A stretch of 64,000 nucleotides of DNA. It comes from Cereibacter ovatus (GTDB lineage: Bacteria > Pseudomonadota > Alphaproteobacteria > Rhodobacterales > Rhodobacteraceae). Below, one piece after another: positions 34,258 to 43,255 of this stretch; position 1 is the first letter of the stretch, and each line of letters starts with the position of its first letter. Both the position numbers and the translations under genes were made by a program. The DNA lies in assembly GCF_900207575.1 (NCBI RefSeq), contig NZ_OAOQ01000014.1:1-64000 (forward strand), written 5' to 3'. The notes below the pieces were generated by a model that was given only the letters and a program-made list of their open reading frames with translations, was not told the DNA's origin and made no database searches.

Positions 34258-35280
34258 TCACGCCTTCGGGAGGCGAACTGAGAAAACAATCTCACGACAG
34301 CTTCCTTTCCCAGTCATTATCTCCCGTTCACCAACAGTAACATCTATAGAGCCATTAAAGCTGGTTACGATCTGACTGCACAAAAACAGTCCCAACCCTG
34401 AGCCAGAGTCACCTCGATCACGTGTTGCCTCACCACGATAACCACGTTCAAAAATCCGCTGCTTCTCGTACTCCTTAATTTCAGGTCCAATCGAACTGAC
34501 AGAGAACGAGATATTTCCGTCCTCTTCTGAAACACTTACGTCAATGCTTCCGTTGTGAGGAGAGTATTTAATTGCATTGTCGATCAGAATGTATGGTACA
34601 ATCTCAAGTATATCAGGGCCGCGAGATGTTGAATATGAGCTGCCATTCAAGGATATTTGAACGCCTGACCGCTCTGCCATTGGGCGAAATGATCTAACAA
34701 CCTTGTCAACCTTTCGGAAGACCTGAACATTCGTTTTCGCACGCTCTTGTAAAGGATCCCCAGAGAAGTCTATCATGTCCACCCGGATCCGAAGCATGCT
34801 CTGGGCTGCAACAATATTGTCGATCAGACGAATAGCGCCATTGTCTCTAGGTAGCGCCTGTATTGAAAGTTTCGCTTCCTCCGCTGCATGATAAATTACG
34901 CCAGATAGCCTGCGCATGTCGTGAACAACTAGATTAAGGTCATTATGGTAGCTTGCTGCAAAAGCTGCTTCCAGACTTTCTAGGGAAGCAACGTACTCTT
35001 CTATCCGCTTCACTGTCATTTGGGCTGGTACTGCAAGTCGGTTCTTGAATACTGCAAGGCTAGGGATCGCGCCTGGAAAGCAGAAACGTGTCCCGTCGTT
35101 GCCTATACGTACGAGTGCCATGTAACCAAAATCAATCTTGTGCCAGCCAGCTGTGCGAAGGGCGGCATAGGACGATATTTTGGATGCTCCTGCCAGGTCG
35201 GCTGGTAGATTGAAGATGGCGCCAGGGTAATACCGAAAGGAATCGTCCGGCTTTGAAACAACGCAGTCGAGTGCGAACAT
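34258..35280 (-). CDS. Soluble histidine kinase-like protein
   Basis: The protein has 340 aa. HDMRRLSG (about residue 119) is the likely phospho-acceptor helix. The GHKL ATPase domain is complete: LIDNAIKYS (N box), SSIGPEIKEYEKQRIFERGYRG (G1/F region) and GSGSGLGLFLC (G2). The N-terminal 100 residues are of unknown type with no membrane span or PAS signature I can name, so any input is cytoplasmic. Its start overlaps the stop of the response-regulator gene (TAATG). The pair is AT-richer than the phage genes and stands beside a type III R-M system. Confidence 0.8.
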   Translation of the reverse strand: MFALDCVVSKPDDSFRYYPGAIFNLPADLAGASKISSYAALRTAGWHKIDFGYMALVRIGNDGTRFCFPGAIPSLAVFKNRLAVPAQMTVKRIEEYVASLESLEAAFAASYHNDLNLVVHDMRRLSGVIYHAAEEAKLSIQALPRDNGAIRLIDNIVAAQSMLRIRVDMIDFSGDPLQERAKTNVQVFRKVDKVVRSFRPMAERSGVQISLNGSSYSTSRGPDILEIVPYILIDNAIKYSPHNGSIDVSVSEEDGNISFSVSSIGPEIKEYEKQRIFERGYRGEATRDRGDSGSGLGLFLCSQIVTSFNGSIDVTVGEREIMTGKGSCREIVFSVRLPKA

Positions 35281-35972
35281 TAGCTTCCTGTAAATGCCCT
35301 AAAGATTGCGCTAGAGACGAGGCCGTTAATAACGTCGACCGCAAACTTACTCAGCCCTCGCTTGGCGGCGACCTCCGTTAAATCATCAAAGTTAGATTTT
35401 CCGGAGATAACAGATCTCACATATGCATCCTCCAGTATCAACAGGGCCTTGGTATCTATGCCATCGTCGACGAGAGATCTGCGAATGCGTAGCCATATCT
35501 TCCGTTGATCGGATGCATCTCTGATCAAGCTGTCGAGCGCTTGGGTCCACTCGTCATTGTCAGCATCTTTCTTGATGAACCTGTCAGCCAAAGCTATGGC
35601 AGCTTTTGCCTGCTCAGAGCTTGCAGATGCCCCTGAGTAGGCGGCAACCATTATTGATGGGTAATTGTGGCGTATCTCACGAATAAGCGTTGCGCCCTGC
35701 TTCCGATCGTCAAAATTCAGACCAACTCCCATCAGATCACAGAGTACAATGGGGTAGGCCGAAACTTCATCGATCTTCTTGATGTCACCGATTTCAGCAA
35801 ATCGATAGCCAAAGTTCTTTAATGTGCGGCCTGCATCAAACGATTGATCATCAACAACACAGATTTCAAACCGAGCTCGGCGATCCTTGGGGAGCGCCTG
35901 AGCAGTTGTATTCGCTACAGGCAGGTCTGCCAGCGTGCGATATCTACTAATTAAGCCTAAAGTCAATTTCAT
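35280..35972 (-). CDS. Response-regulator-like protein with unusual C-terminal domain
   Basis: The protein has 230 aa. The receiver fold begins at about residue 36: CVVDDQSF (acidic pair), IVLCDLMGVG (phosphorylated Asp), VAAYSGAS (Thr/Ser position) and RFIKKDAD (Lys). The C-terminal 80 residues (LRIRRSLVDDGIDTKALLILEDAYVRSVISGKSNFDDL...) are helical and not a standard DNA-binding output. It partners the histidine kinase encoded directly downstream. By inference it may act by protein-protein contact. Confidence 0.75.
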   Translation of the reverse strand: MKLTLGLISRYRTLADLPVANTTAQALPKDRRARFEICVVDDQSFDAGRTLKNFGYRFAEIGDIKKIDEVSAYPIVLCDLMGVGLNFDDRKQGATLIREIRHNYPSIMVAAYSGASASSEQAKAAIALADRFIKKDADNDEWTQALDSLIRDASDQRKIWLRIRRSLVDDGIDTKALLILEDAYVRSVISGKSNFDDLTEVAAKRGLSKFAVDVINGLVSSAIFRAFTGS

Positions 35973-36095
35973 CTTGTCGTGCCTCTGGCCTTGTTTTCGG
36001 TCTTGTGTGTCTGTCTATGGGCGATGATGGCATTCCAAGTGTTTCGATGGGTCGCGACTATTGCGTCACTATGACAGCATTGGTATCAAGCTTTC

Positions 36096-38606
36096 CTAAA
36101 CGTCACCAAGCTCGTCAAAAATGGCGTTCAATGTTGGGTTAGATGCTGCCTGTCGAACGCGGGACCTTACCGCTGTTTTGTTCAGCTCCAACCTAACGAA
36201 AGCATCGCCTTTCTTTCGGATAAGCTGAATTCGAGTAAAGCGGTCGCCATGCTTTTCCGCAAACTCAGCAAGTCCCTGCGCCTTGTACAGGTTATCAGCG
36301 CGACTGTCGTCATGCGGTTCCAGAATGTCGAAGACGAAATCCGTGCCTTTGCTCCTCACGATCAGCATGTCGGGGAACATCGGTTTCCAAGCTCCGCTCA
36401 CCTGGTAGGGGATCTCAAGAGACCAGGGCTTCCTGTCGAGATTTCGTAGCCATCCAACGAAGTCATCTCGGCCCATTTCAAGCTTCAGGACGTCAGCTTC
36501 CCAAGGGTTCAGGGTTGTGCGGAACGATCCATCATATTCGACATAGAGGTGATGGCTCCATGTGGGTTCCGTGGTGTCGCGGCGAAAATCGATGGTGTCC
36601 TGCAGCCGCCAAGGTGTGCTTGAGGGGGTGGAAGACGCTGATTTCAGCTTGTCGTACCCGGCGCGCACCTGTTCTGTAAGTTTGGAAATCGCATGTCGGT
36701 GTGCGTCATAGAGCGCTTCAAACTGAGCCTTCGACTTGTTCTCCAAAGCAGAGCGCGCTGCCGCAGATGCAGCCACGATGATTGCTTCCAGTTTCACCTC
36801 CTGACCGTCACGTTCCGCGTTTGCCTTTCGGTAAAGCTGGTGGAGGCCATACCCTTGTCCTAAGGTGCGACCTGCGTCTTCAAACTGTCGGTCGACATCG
36901 AGATCTGAGACCTCAACGGTGTAGTCCTCTTGGCCTTCCGCCATTCCGGTCACGCCCGTGACCATGACTGTGCGCAAACCAACCTTTGTAAGGGACTTGC
37001 GCGCCTTCTCGAAGTCGCCAGATGCTTTCAACACGGCAACCTGCTCGCCGATCCATGACACGGCGTCAGCTTTGGCACCATCCCAGGCATTTGGGTCGAT
37101 TCCATCCATCGTTAGTCGGCTTGCTATCGCCTGGTAACGCCGGATGTCGCTCTGTGCCCGAACCGCGTTCACGCGATAGGTGACGAGCTCTACTGCCTCG
37201 ATAGCCTCGAAAACACTCTCGGTGCCGGGTCGACGGTGCAGGGTGACAAGCTTCGTCCCCTCTCCTGTCTCGGCCGGAACGATATCGTCGCTGGTTTGAA
37301 GTGCTGTGATGACCTGCTCGACGGCCGCTGCATTGAAATGAGGCAGATAAAGGTGGACGTCGTTCAGCTCGGCCGTGCTTTCGATCCTGCGCGCCAAAGG
37401 CGTCCGAACCATGCGCCCGAGAAGCTGAGCGATGTAGGTGTGGTCCTGCGCGCTACGGAAAGACATCATGACTTCTGCCCGTGGGCAATCCCATCCGGTA
37501 GAAAGCGCCAGCTTGAAGAATACCACCGAGACGTCTGCGTCGTCGTCGATGCGAGAAGGATCGATGTAGCGGATTGCGCGGTCGCCGACCTTCAGGCCCC
37601 CTTTATCCATCAATGCATGCGCGAGCTCGGAGTCCCGAAGGGGACGGCCAATGCCATCTTCAACCGCCTTGATCGCGTCCGCCAGGTTGGTTCGGGTGGG
37701 TGCGCCATCTTCAATCTGGATGACGAGAATGGGTCGCACAGGCCTTTCGCCCTCGTCCTTGCAGTAGGATGCCCATTGGTCGGTCATGACCTGCCATCGC
37801 CGTGCCGCCTCTTCAAGGATGCCCATTTCGGCATTCGTCGGGTTGGCGGGGTGGTGGATTAGGACACGCTCCTTGATCAGTCCGGACTTTTTCACATCCT
37901 CGACTGGCACTGGTACCTTGTGCTGGGTGTGGTCGGTGTCAGCCAGCAGCTCGTTGAAACGCTTGGGGGTTGCAGAGACGCCAATGATCAGCGGCATCTT
38001 CACCAGGCCGGTTTCCTTGTTGCCTTTGATGAACTGCTGAACGATCGTTTGTGCCGTTGCGCTGCCCTTGCCAGTGGTCATCCCACGATGGGCTTCATCG
38101 ATCACCACATAGAACCTGTCCGGGATCGCGCGCGCGGTGTTCGTCAGCGTTGTCCAGATAGAATAGCTGCGCCCATCGCCGACGGTCGTGAGCAGCCGGT
38201 CGCTGGCCAGCTTTTGGGTGTTGATGAAATAGATCTTGCCACCGGCCAGGCGCTCTTCGTCGAAGCTGGCTGTGATCACCTCCAGCTGCCCGACCCGGTA
38301 GACCTTGTCGGACTGACGTTCGATCTTGAGCTTCGTCTGCTCATTCAGCTCGGGCATGTCCGACACCCAGAGGATGACCGCATCCGGCTGGGGTACCCAA
38401 TCCAGCGGCCAGTCCAGCTGTTCGTCGGGCTGGTCGAGGATCGCCTCGAACAAGGCCGTCATGATGATCGTCTTGCCGCTTCCTGTGGGCGCGGACAGTG
38501 TGATGGCCTGCGGGGCTTCAGGCGACGCCGCGGGACGGGCCAGCATCAGCCGCTTTCGAAGGTTGTGCAGGGCATCCTTCTGGAAATCGAACAGTTCAAT
38601 CTTCAT
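36096..38606 (-). CDS. Type III restriction enzyme Res subunit
   Basis: The protein has 836 aa. It starts IELFDFQKDALHNLRKRL. Walker A is SAPTGSGKT (about 38-46) and DEAH is YVVIDEAHRGM (about 166). VFFKLALSTGWDCPRAEVMMSFR and IAQLLGRMVRTPLA are the SF2 motifs of Res/ERCC-type enzymes. The C-terminal nuclease region has MFPDMLIVRSKGTDFVFDILEPHDD. It translocates on and cuts unmodified DNA with the Mod subunit. ATG overlaps the mod stop by 4 nt. Confidence 0.92.
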   Translation of the reverse strand: MKIELFDFQKDALHNLRKRLMLARPAASPEAPQAITLSAPTGSGKTIIMTALFEAILDQPDEQLDWPLDWVPQPDAVILWVSDMPELNEQTKLKIERQSDKVYRVGQLEVITASFDEERLAGGKIYFINTQKLASDRLLTTVGDGRSYSIWTTLTNTARAIPDRFYVVIDEAHRGMTTGKGSATAQTIVQQFIKGNKETGLVKMPLIIGVSATPKRFNELLADTDHTQHKVPVPVEDVKKSGLIKERVLIHHPANPTNAEMGILEEAARRWQVMTDQWASYCKDEGERPVRPILVIQIEDGAPTRTNLADAIKAVEDGIGRPLRDSELAHALMDKGGLKVGDRAIRYIDPSRIDDDADVSVVFFKLALSTGWDCPRAEVMMSFRSAQDHTYIAQLLGRMVRTPLARRIESTAELNDVHLYLPHFNAAAVEQVITALQTSDDIVPAETGEGTKLVTLHRRPGTESVFEAIEAVELVTYRVNAVRAQSDIRRYQAIASRLTMDGIDPNAWDGAKADAVSWIGEQVAVLKASGDFEKARKSLTKVGLRTVMVTGVTGMAEGQEDYTVEVSDLDVDRQFEDAGRTLGQGYGLHQLYRKANAERDGQEVKLEAIIVAASAAARSALENKSKAQFEALYDAHRHAISKLTEQVRAGYDKLKSASSTPSSTPWRLQDTIDFRRDTTEPTWSHHLYVEYDGSFRTTLNPWEADVLKLEMGRDDFVGWLRNLDRKPWSLEIPYQVSGAWKPMFPDMLIVRSKGTDFVFDILEPHDDSRADNLYKAQGLAEFAEKHGDRFTRIQLIRKKGDAFVRLELNKTAVRSRVRQAASNPTLNAIFDELGDV

Positions 38607-41155
38607 GCGACGCCCCCGATGCCAGCAGCGGCATCTTCCGCCCGCGTATTGATTGTAAAGTTCACGAGGTAGTCCCGGTAGAGCTGAACGAACTCGACGT
38701 CCGGGTTACGGGCGATCAAGGCGATGCGCAGTTCCCCTGAAATCGCTCGGAAGGCCTCCTCTGCATCCGTCACGACGTAGACATGCCGCAGTGCTTCCCT
38801 GGCCAGCAGGGCTTCGCGAAAAGCCGTCACGCGTGTCTCATTCAGCAAGACTGCGAACGGGCTGCTTTCCGGAACGAAGACATCCGGCAAGGGGCCTTCA
38901 GGCAAGGTAGGCGACGGGCCGATGGCCCCCGACTTCATCCACAGTAGAGGCAGGATTTCCCTGAAGGCCGCACCAAGCTCCACCCGGTCTTTGTCGAGGA
39001 AGTCGAGCTTGAAGTACGCGACGTTCGCAGGAAACCCTGCCGACATCGGGCGCTTTTCCTCATCCTGGACGATCAACGGGCCAAGCAGGTCATCCACTTG
39101 GGCCTTGAGAGCTTTGAACTGCTTCTCATCCCCGGCAACTATATAGAAATCAGAAATGTGGTCTTTGTCCTCCAAAGCCTCCAGCCACTCAGCAGCAGCA
39201 TCAGGTTCGAACAGGACGGACGCCGTGTGATCTTCGGATACAATGAATCGGCAGCCAAGAGTGACACTGCTCTGAGGTAGTGCCTCGATCATTGCGACAA
39301 GTGCTAGCTTCTTCTTGTGCGCAGCTCTGTGAGCTTTCTTCGCGGCTGCTCCCTGTAAGCCAGCTTCAACGATCAAGTCACTTGGAGACACAAAAGCCGC
39401 GTGGCGGTACGTCCTGCGCTTCTCTTTCTCAACTAAACGACCGGTGAGAAACTCGCCGCTTAATTCGGACCCATCGTCGCGTTTGCCAAGGACCGTGAAT
39501 TTCGTTCGTGGCCAAGTGACAGATCGGCAAACGCCGTGGCGCTCCCATTTCACATGCCCCGGGTCAAATCCGTCGTTTGAAAGCGCTGCTGCCTCCTTGG
39601 CCGAGACTTCATTGTTGGTGACCAGCAAGCAGCGTCGATTGCCTTGATCAATATCATTGATCAATGTGACCGCATTCAATGTGGTACCGCTTCCAGCGAA
39701 GAAGTCGACAATTAAGGCATCCTTTCGATCGCCAATGATTGGTAGCAAAGAATCTCTGACAGCGTAGACTGACTTTGGAAATGCAAAGATGCCGCGCTTA
39801 TTCAGCACTTTGTGCAGCAGAGTCGTTCCGTGGGTTCCGGCGTCGTGTAGCGTATCCCACCATACAGTCTTGACCTTTGTCTTGTTCGGCTTTCTTTCCC
39901 ATATATTGATCGTCCACGTCTTTTTCTTCTTGTTGAACTTTCCTAGAACGACACGCTCTGAGTCTATCAATTCCTGCATTTTGGGGGATACAAAGCGCCA
40001 GCAGCGATGATTTCCATCATGGTCGATCGGCCAAATTGGCTTCAATCCGTCCGGATCAAGGGAAAAGTCAGGCTCTTGGCCGAGTGGAATACTTGGCCCA
40101 GTCCGAACTACCTTTCCTGCCGACTCGTCAATATATATTGGATAGAATTGGTTCCATCTTTGATGCCGATAGCTCGATTCGCTACCCCGTCGTCTTGCAT
40201 GCCTCTTTTCCCAAAGATGTGCAAAAACAGGATTCAAGTGTGACCGGTCTGAGGCGTCGATTGTTACTTCTTCGTCAACATCCTCCTCAGATTCATTGCC
40301 TTCCTCATCGGCAGCGTGATCTAGGGAGATGCCTTGTGCAACGCCGCCTTCGACGTTAGGGAAGCAATAGATTGCCTGTTCTTCGACGCGAGCAAAGTTG
40401 GCTTTTCCAGTTCCCTTCGGATTGATCACAATCGTTACCATTTGCCGGAGATACTCAGGGAAGCACTCTGAAAGCAAAACGCCTAGGTTGAAAAGCTCGT
40501 TTTCATCGATTGTGACAATCAATACGCCGGTCAAGGGCTTTAGTAATCGCTTAGCAAGTTGAAGTCGCTTTTGCATCATTGACAGCCACTTGCTATGTCT
40601 CCAGCTGTCCGCCCGATCCACGAAATCGTTATTGTACTTCCAGTCGCGCGCGCCAGAGTTGTATGGCGGATCGATGTAAATGCAGTCTACCTTGCCCGCG
40701 TAAAGGTATTCCAGAAGCTGCAGTGCGTGGTAATTGTCGGCCTCAATCAGCGTGTGCCACGGCGCATCGGCTGGGCCGTTCTGCACGGCGTCCATGGGCG
40801 TGAGGGTCGGAAAGATCGGGTCTCCGAATTGCTTGACCACCACCAACTCAGCGACTGGCAGGGTCATCCTTTCCCCTGCGCTTTCCTTGTCACCCGCCTG
40901 CCGCGGCTTCATCAGATGCGCGGTACCGCCTTCAATCCGTCGAACGCGCCAGGTCTCGTTCAATGATCCGGAGCGCTTCGCGACCAGGTCACCCTTCCGA
41001 GGCTTGGCGCTGTAGATGGGAACCACCTCAGGCAGGTGTTGTTCGAAGACCAGTCCGAACTTCTTGTGCCGTGTCGCGGCCTCCCATTCGCGCGTGATGC
41101 GTTCCCGCAGCTTGGGGTCAGTGATCTGGTTCAACAGGTCATGTATCGCGGCCAT
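38603..41155 (-). CDS. Type III DNA methyltransferase Mod subunit
   Basis: The protein has 850 aa. Motif IV is DCIYIDPPYNSG (about 160) and motif I is DFFAGSGTTLNAV (about 485), the beta-class order of Mod proteins. It modifies adenine and gives specificity to Res. The central part (roughly 39.1-40.6 kb), which includes the region expected to recognise the target, is clearly AT-richer than both ends, so the recognition domain may have been exchanged. Confidence 0.92.
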   Translation of the reverse strand: MAAIHDLLNQITDPKLRERITREWEAATRHKKFGLVFEQHLPEVVPIYSAKPRKGDLVAKRSGSLNETWRVRRIEGGTAHLMKPRQAGDKESAGERMTLPVAELVVVKQFGDPIFPTLTPMDAVQNGPADAPWHTLIEADNYHALQLLEYLYAGKVDCIYIDPPYNSGARDWKYNNDFVDRADSWRHSKWLSMMQKRLQLAKRLLKPLTGVLIVTIDENELFNLGVLLSECFPEYLRQMVTIVINPKGTGKANFARVEEQAIYCFPNVEGGVAQGISLDHAADEEGNESEEDVDEEVTIDASDRSHLNPVFAHLWEKRHARRRGSESSYRHQRWNQFYPIYIDESAGKVVRTGPSIPLGQEPDFSLDPDGLKPIWPIDHDGNHRCWRFVSPKMQELIDSERVVLGKFNKKKKTWTINIWERKPNKTKVKTVWWDTLHDAGTHGTTLLHKVLNKRGIFAFPKSVYAVRDSLLPIIGDRKDALIVDFFAGSGTTLNAVTLINDIDQGNRRCLLVTNNEVSAKEAAALSNDGFDPGHVKWERHGVCRSVTWPRTKFTVLGKRDDGSELSGEFLTGRLVEKEKRRTYRHAAFVSPSDLIVEAGLQGAAAKKAHRAAHKKKLALVAMIEALPQSSVTLGCRFIVSEDHTASVLFEPDAAAEWLEALEDKDHISDFYIVAGDEKQFKALKAQVDDLLGPLIVQDEEKRPMSAGFPANVAYFKLDFLDKDRVELGAAFREILPLLWMKSGAIGPSPTLPEGPLPDVFVPESSPFAVLLNETRVTAFREALLAREALRHVYVVTDAEEAFRAISGELRIALIARNPDVEFVQLYRDYLVNFTINTRAEDAAAGIGGVA

Positions 41156-41419
41156 TTGTTTCGCCGTCTTTCCTTGAGGTTAATCGAACGCACTCTGCGG
41201 GATTCGTGTCGGGCTTCCAAAGCGTTACCTTCGCCCGTTTCCTTGGGCTGCGCAACGCGTCGGGGCGGTTGATCGACCCCGGTGTGTGGGTTTTCGACAG
41301 GGTCGCAGTGAGCGCGACGTGTGCCTTCGGTCGAGCGCCCAAATGTTGGGGCATTGTCGGCAGCGCGGGGCCTTCGGTTCGCGGGTCGCCAATGCACCTC
41401 TTTCCTTCTCCTGACTGGA

Positions 41420-42109
41420 TCATCGCACCTCCCACACCTCGCCGTTGTCGAGCTGCTTGACGAAATCCACCGTTGCGCCGTTCCAGTGATAGGCGAAATG
41501 CGCGCCTTGGGTGGGGATCGGGATCACGTCGGGCCAGAAGACGGCGATGCACTGGCCCTCGGGATAGCGGATGCTGGGCCAGGTGATGCCGTTTGATCCG
41601 GCCGCGCGTCGCTCGGCCCCGAAGACCTGGGACGCGCGGTAGTCGTTGGCGTCCAGCAGGTCGGCGCGGCCGGTGGCGTCGTCCAGATCGGCATCGACGG
41701 ACCCGATCAGTTCGCGGAACTGCGACGTCCAGCCCGGCGACTCGTTCGTGGCGCGCATGAAGCGCGTATGGTGGTGGATGGTTTCGGCGATGGCCACTTC
41801 GGTGCGGTCGCCCGCGTAGTAGAGGCCAAAGCTGCCGTCCGAAAACCGCCCCGGCCGCAGGGGCGAGCAATGGACGAAGGGTGCTATGACCCAGCTGGCG
41901 CCGGGCCCGGTCACGCGGCGTGCGACCGGCACCTTCGACAGATCACCGATGCTGTCGCGGATGCGCGGGTTGAACTTGGCTTCGGCCGAGGCCAGCGCCT
42001 CCCAATCGGCGGGGTCGGCGATGTCTTCGAACAGGTCGATGGGCGGGTGGATCGAGCGGATGATGCGGACAGTGCGTGGCCATGTCACGCGGCGGACAGG
42101 CACATTCAC
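41420..42109 (-). CDS. RES-domain toxin (NAD-depleting type)
   Basis: The protein has 229 aa, with start GTG 42109 overlapping the antitoxin stop (GTGA). RES-family features include RTVRIIRSIHPPIDLFEDIADPADW, FGLYYAGDRTEVAIAETIHHH (Arg, Tyr and Glu of the active pocket) and SDGSFG. Characterised family members degrade NAD+. It forms a type II toxin-antitoxin pair with the Xre-like gene directly upstream. It lies between the type III R-M system and the phage early operon, same strand. Confidence 0.85.
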   Translation of the reverse strand: MNVPVRRVTWPRTVRIIRSIHPPIDLFEDIADPADWEALASAEAKFNPRIRDSIGDLSKVPVARRVTGPGASWVIAPFVHCSPLRPGRFSDGSFGLYYAGDRTEVAIAETIHHHTRFMRATNESPGWTSQFRELIGSVDADLDDATGRADLLDANDYRASQVFGAERRAAGSNGITWPSIRYPEGQCIAVFWPDVIPIPTQGAHFAYHWNGATVDFVKQLDNGEVWEVR

Positions 42110-42519
42110 CAGGCACCCCGTTCTGCATCCAGATAGGCGCGCAGGTCGATCAGGTCGGTGATCTCGCCGCGCATCATGATGTCCAGCGCGCTGCGACCGC
42201 CGAGGGCTGTGCTGGGTTTGCGGATCCACGCATAGCCGCGGGTGGGTTCGGTGAAGAGGTACCGCAGCGCCTTGTGGATCCCCATCAGGATCGCCATCCG
42301 CGCGCGCAGGTCCCGGTCGATGCGCCCGATGTCGCCGGTCTTCCAGCGCGCCCATGTGCGCTGGGCCATGTCGCCCAGTAGCACGCGCGCCTCGCCATCC
42401 GTCAGGCCCCAGGCGCGGAACAGGTTGACGGTGGTGCGCGCCAGCGCAGCCGCTTCCTCGTCGGTGATGACAGGAAGGCCAGGGCGCGCGATGATCGGCT
42501 GGACCGTGGCGAACTGCAT
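42106..42519 (-). CDS. Xre/MbcA/ParS-type antitoxin
   Basis: The protein has 137 aa. The N-terminal helix-turn-helix (LFRAWGLTDGEARVLLGDMAQRTWARWKTGD) and C-terminal DUF2384-like toxin-binding part (GIHKALRYLFTEPTRGYAWIRKPSTALGGRSALDIMMRG) are typical of RES/Xre pairs. It neutralises the toxin and should repress its own promoter. The antitoxin-first order fits the family. Confidence 0.88.
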   Translation of the reverse strand: MQFATVQPIIARPGLPVITDEEAAALARTTVNLFRAWGLTDGEARVLLGDMAQRTWARWKTGDIGRIDRDLRARMAILMGIHKALRYLFTEPTRGYAWIRKPSTALGGRSALDIMMRGEITDLIDLRAYLDAERGAW

Positions 42520-42577
42520 GGTCGTTCTCCTTTGGCATCAAGATAGTCATTATGTGCCAAAAGGCAATGACGATCCG

Positions 42578-43255
42578 TTACCCGGACGGACGCACCCTCG
42601 CCCAAGGGGCGGGACGGGGCATCGCGGCTGTAACATCAACCTCGCGCAGCATCCCGCCCGCGATTAGCCCCTCCCGGACCCAGCCCAGCGCCTGCCACCA
42701 TTCGTCATATCCCCGCCGGGCGGCCTCGATCTGCTGGGGATGGGGCGAGAACGTGACCGGGCAGGCCAGGATGTCGATGGTCTTCCATGTGGCACGGGCG
42801 CCCGCGCCACGCACGCGGATGCGCTCCGTTCCCACGACGATGGCGCCCGCATGTGTGCCATGCTGGTTCTGTTTCACGATGGTCGGCACGCAGCGCGGCA
42901 CAGCGCCGGGCATCCAGTCCGGGGTCAGCCCGGCGCGGGCCAGTTCGGCAACGCGGATCGCCATGCGCTTGCCGCCGAGGCTGTCTGGGATACCGGCGAC
43001 GGTGGCGGCGATCACTTCGGCGTCCTCGTGGGTGTAGCCGCCGATCTTGTGCTGGCCGCCGTCGATCTTGCAGCCCAACACGGCGCGCTGGAGGAGGACG
43101 TATTCCAGACCGAAGCCGAAGCCTTCCTCGGTGATGTCCGGGGGCAGGGGCAGTTCAAGCTGCGCCTGTTCCACTCGGAACGCCCATTCCAGCGCCGCCT
43201 GCACGCCCAGCGCGCGCTTGATCCTGGTGCCGCTGACGCGGCCGTGGAAGCTCAT
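42578..43255 (-). CDS. Phage early protein, unknown function
   Basis: The protein has 225 aa. It starts MSFHGRVSGTRIKRALGVQAALEWAFRVEQAQLELP and has EDAEVIAATVAGIPDSLGG. It has no motif I recognise. ATG overlaps the stop of the C5-MTase 3' frame (ATGA), so it is part of the coupled early operon and ends it. Confidence 0.65.
   Translation of the reverse strand: MSFHGRVSGTRIKRALGVQAALEWAFRVEQAQLELPLPPDITEEGFGFGLEYVLLQRAVLGCKIDGGQHKIGGYTHEDAEVIAATVAGIPDSLGGKRMAIRVAELARAGLTPDWMPGAVPRCVPTIVKQNQHGTHAGAIVVGTERIRVRGAGARATWKTIDILACPVTFSPHPQQIEAARRGYDEWWQALGWVREGLIAGGMLREVDVTAAMPRPAPWARVRPSG

Noticed and set aside
41156-41419. Gene between mod and the RES toxin
   Set aside because: The open frames there are Arg/Pro-rich and lack a start signal; it is treated as the mod promoter region.
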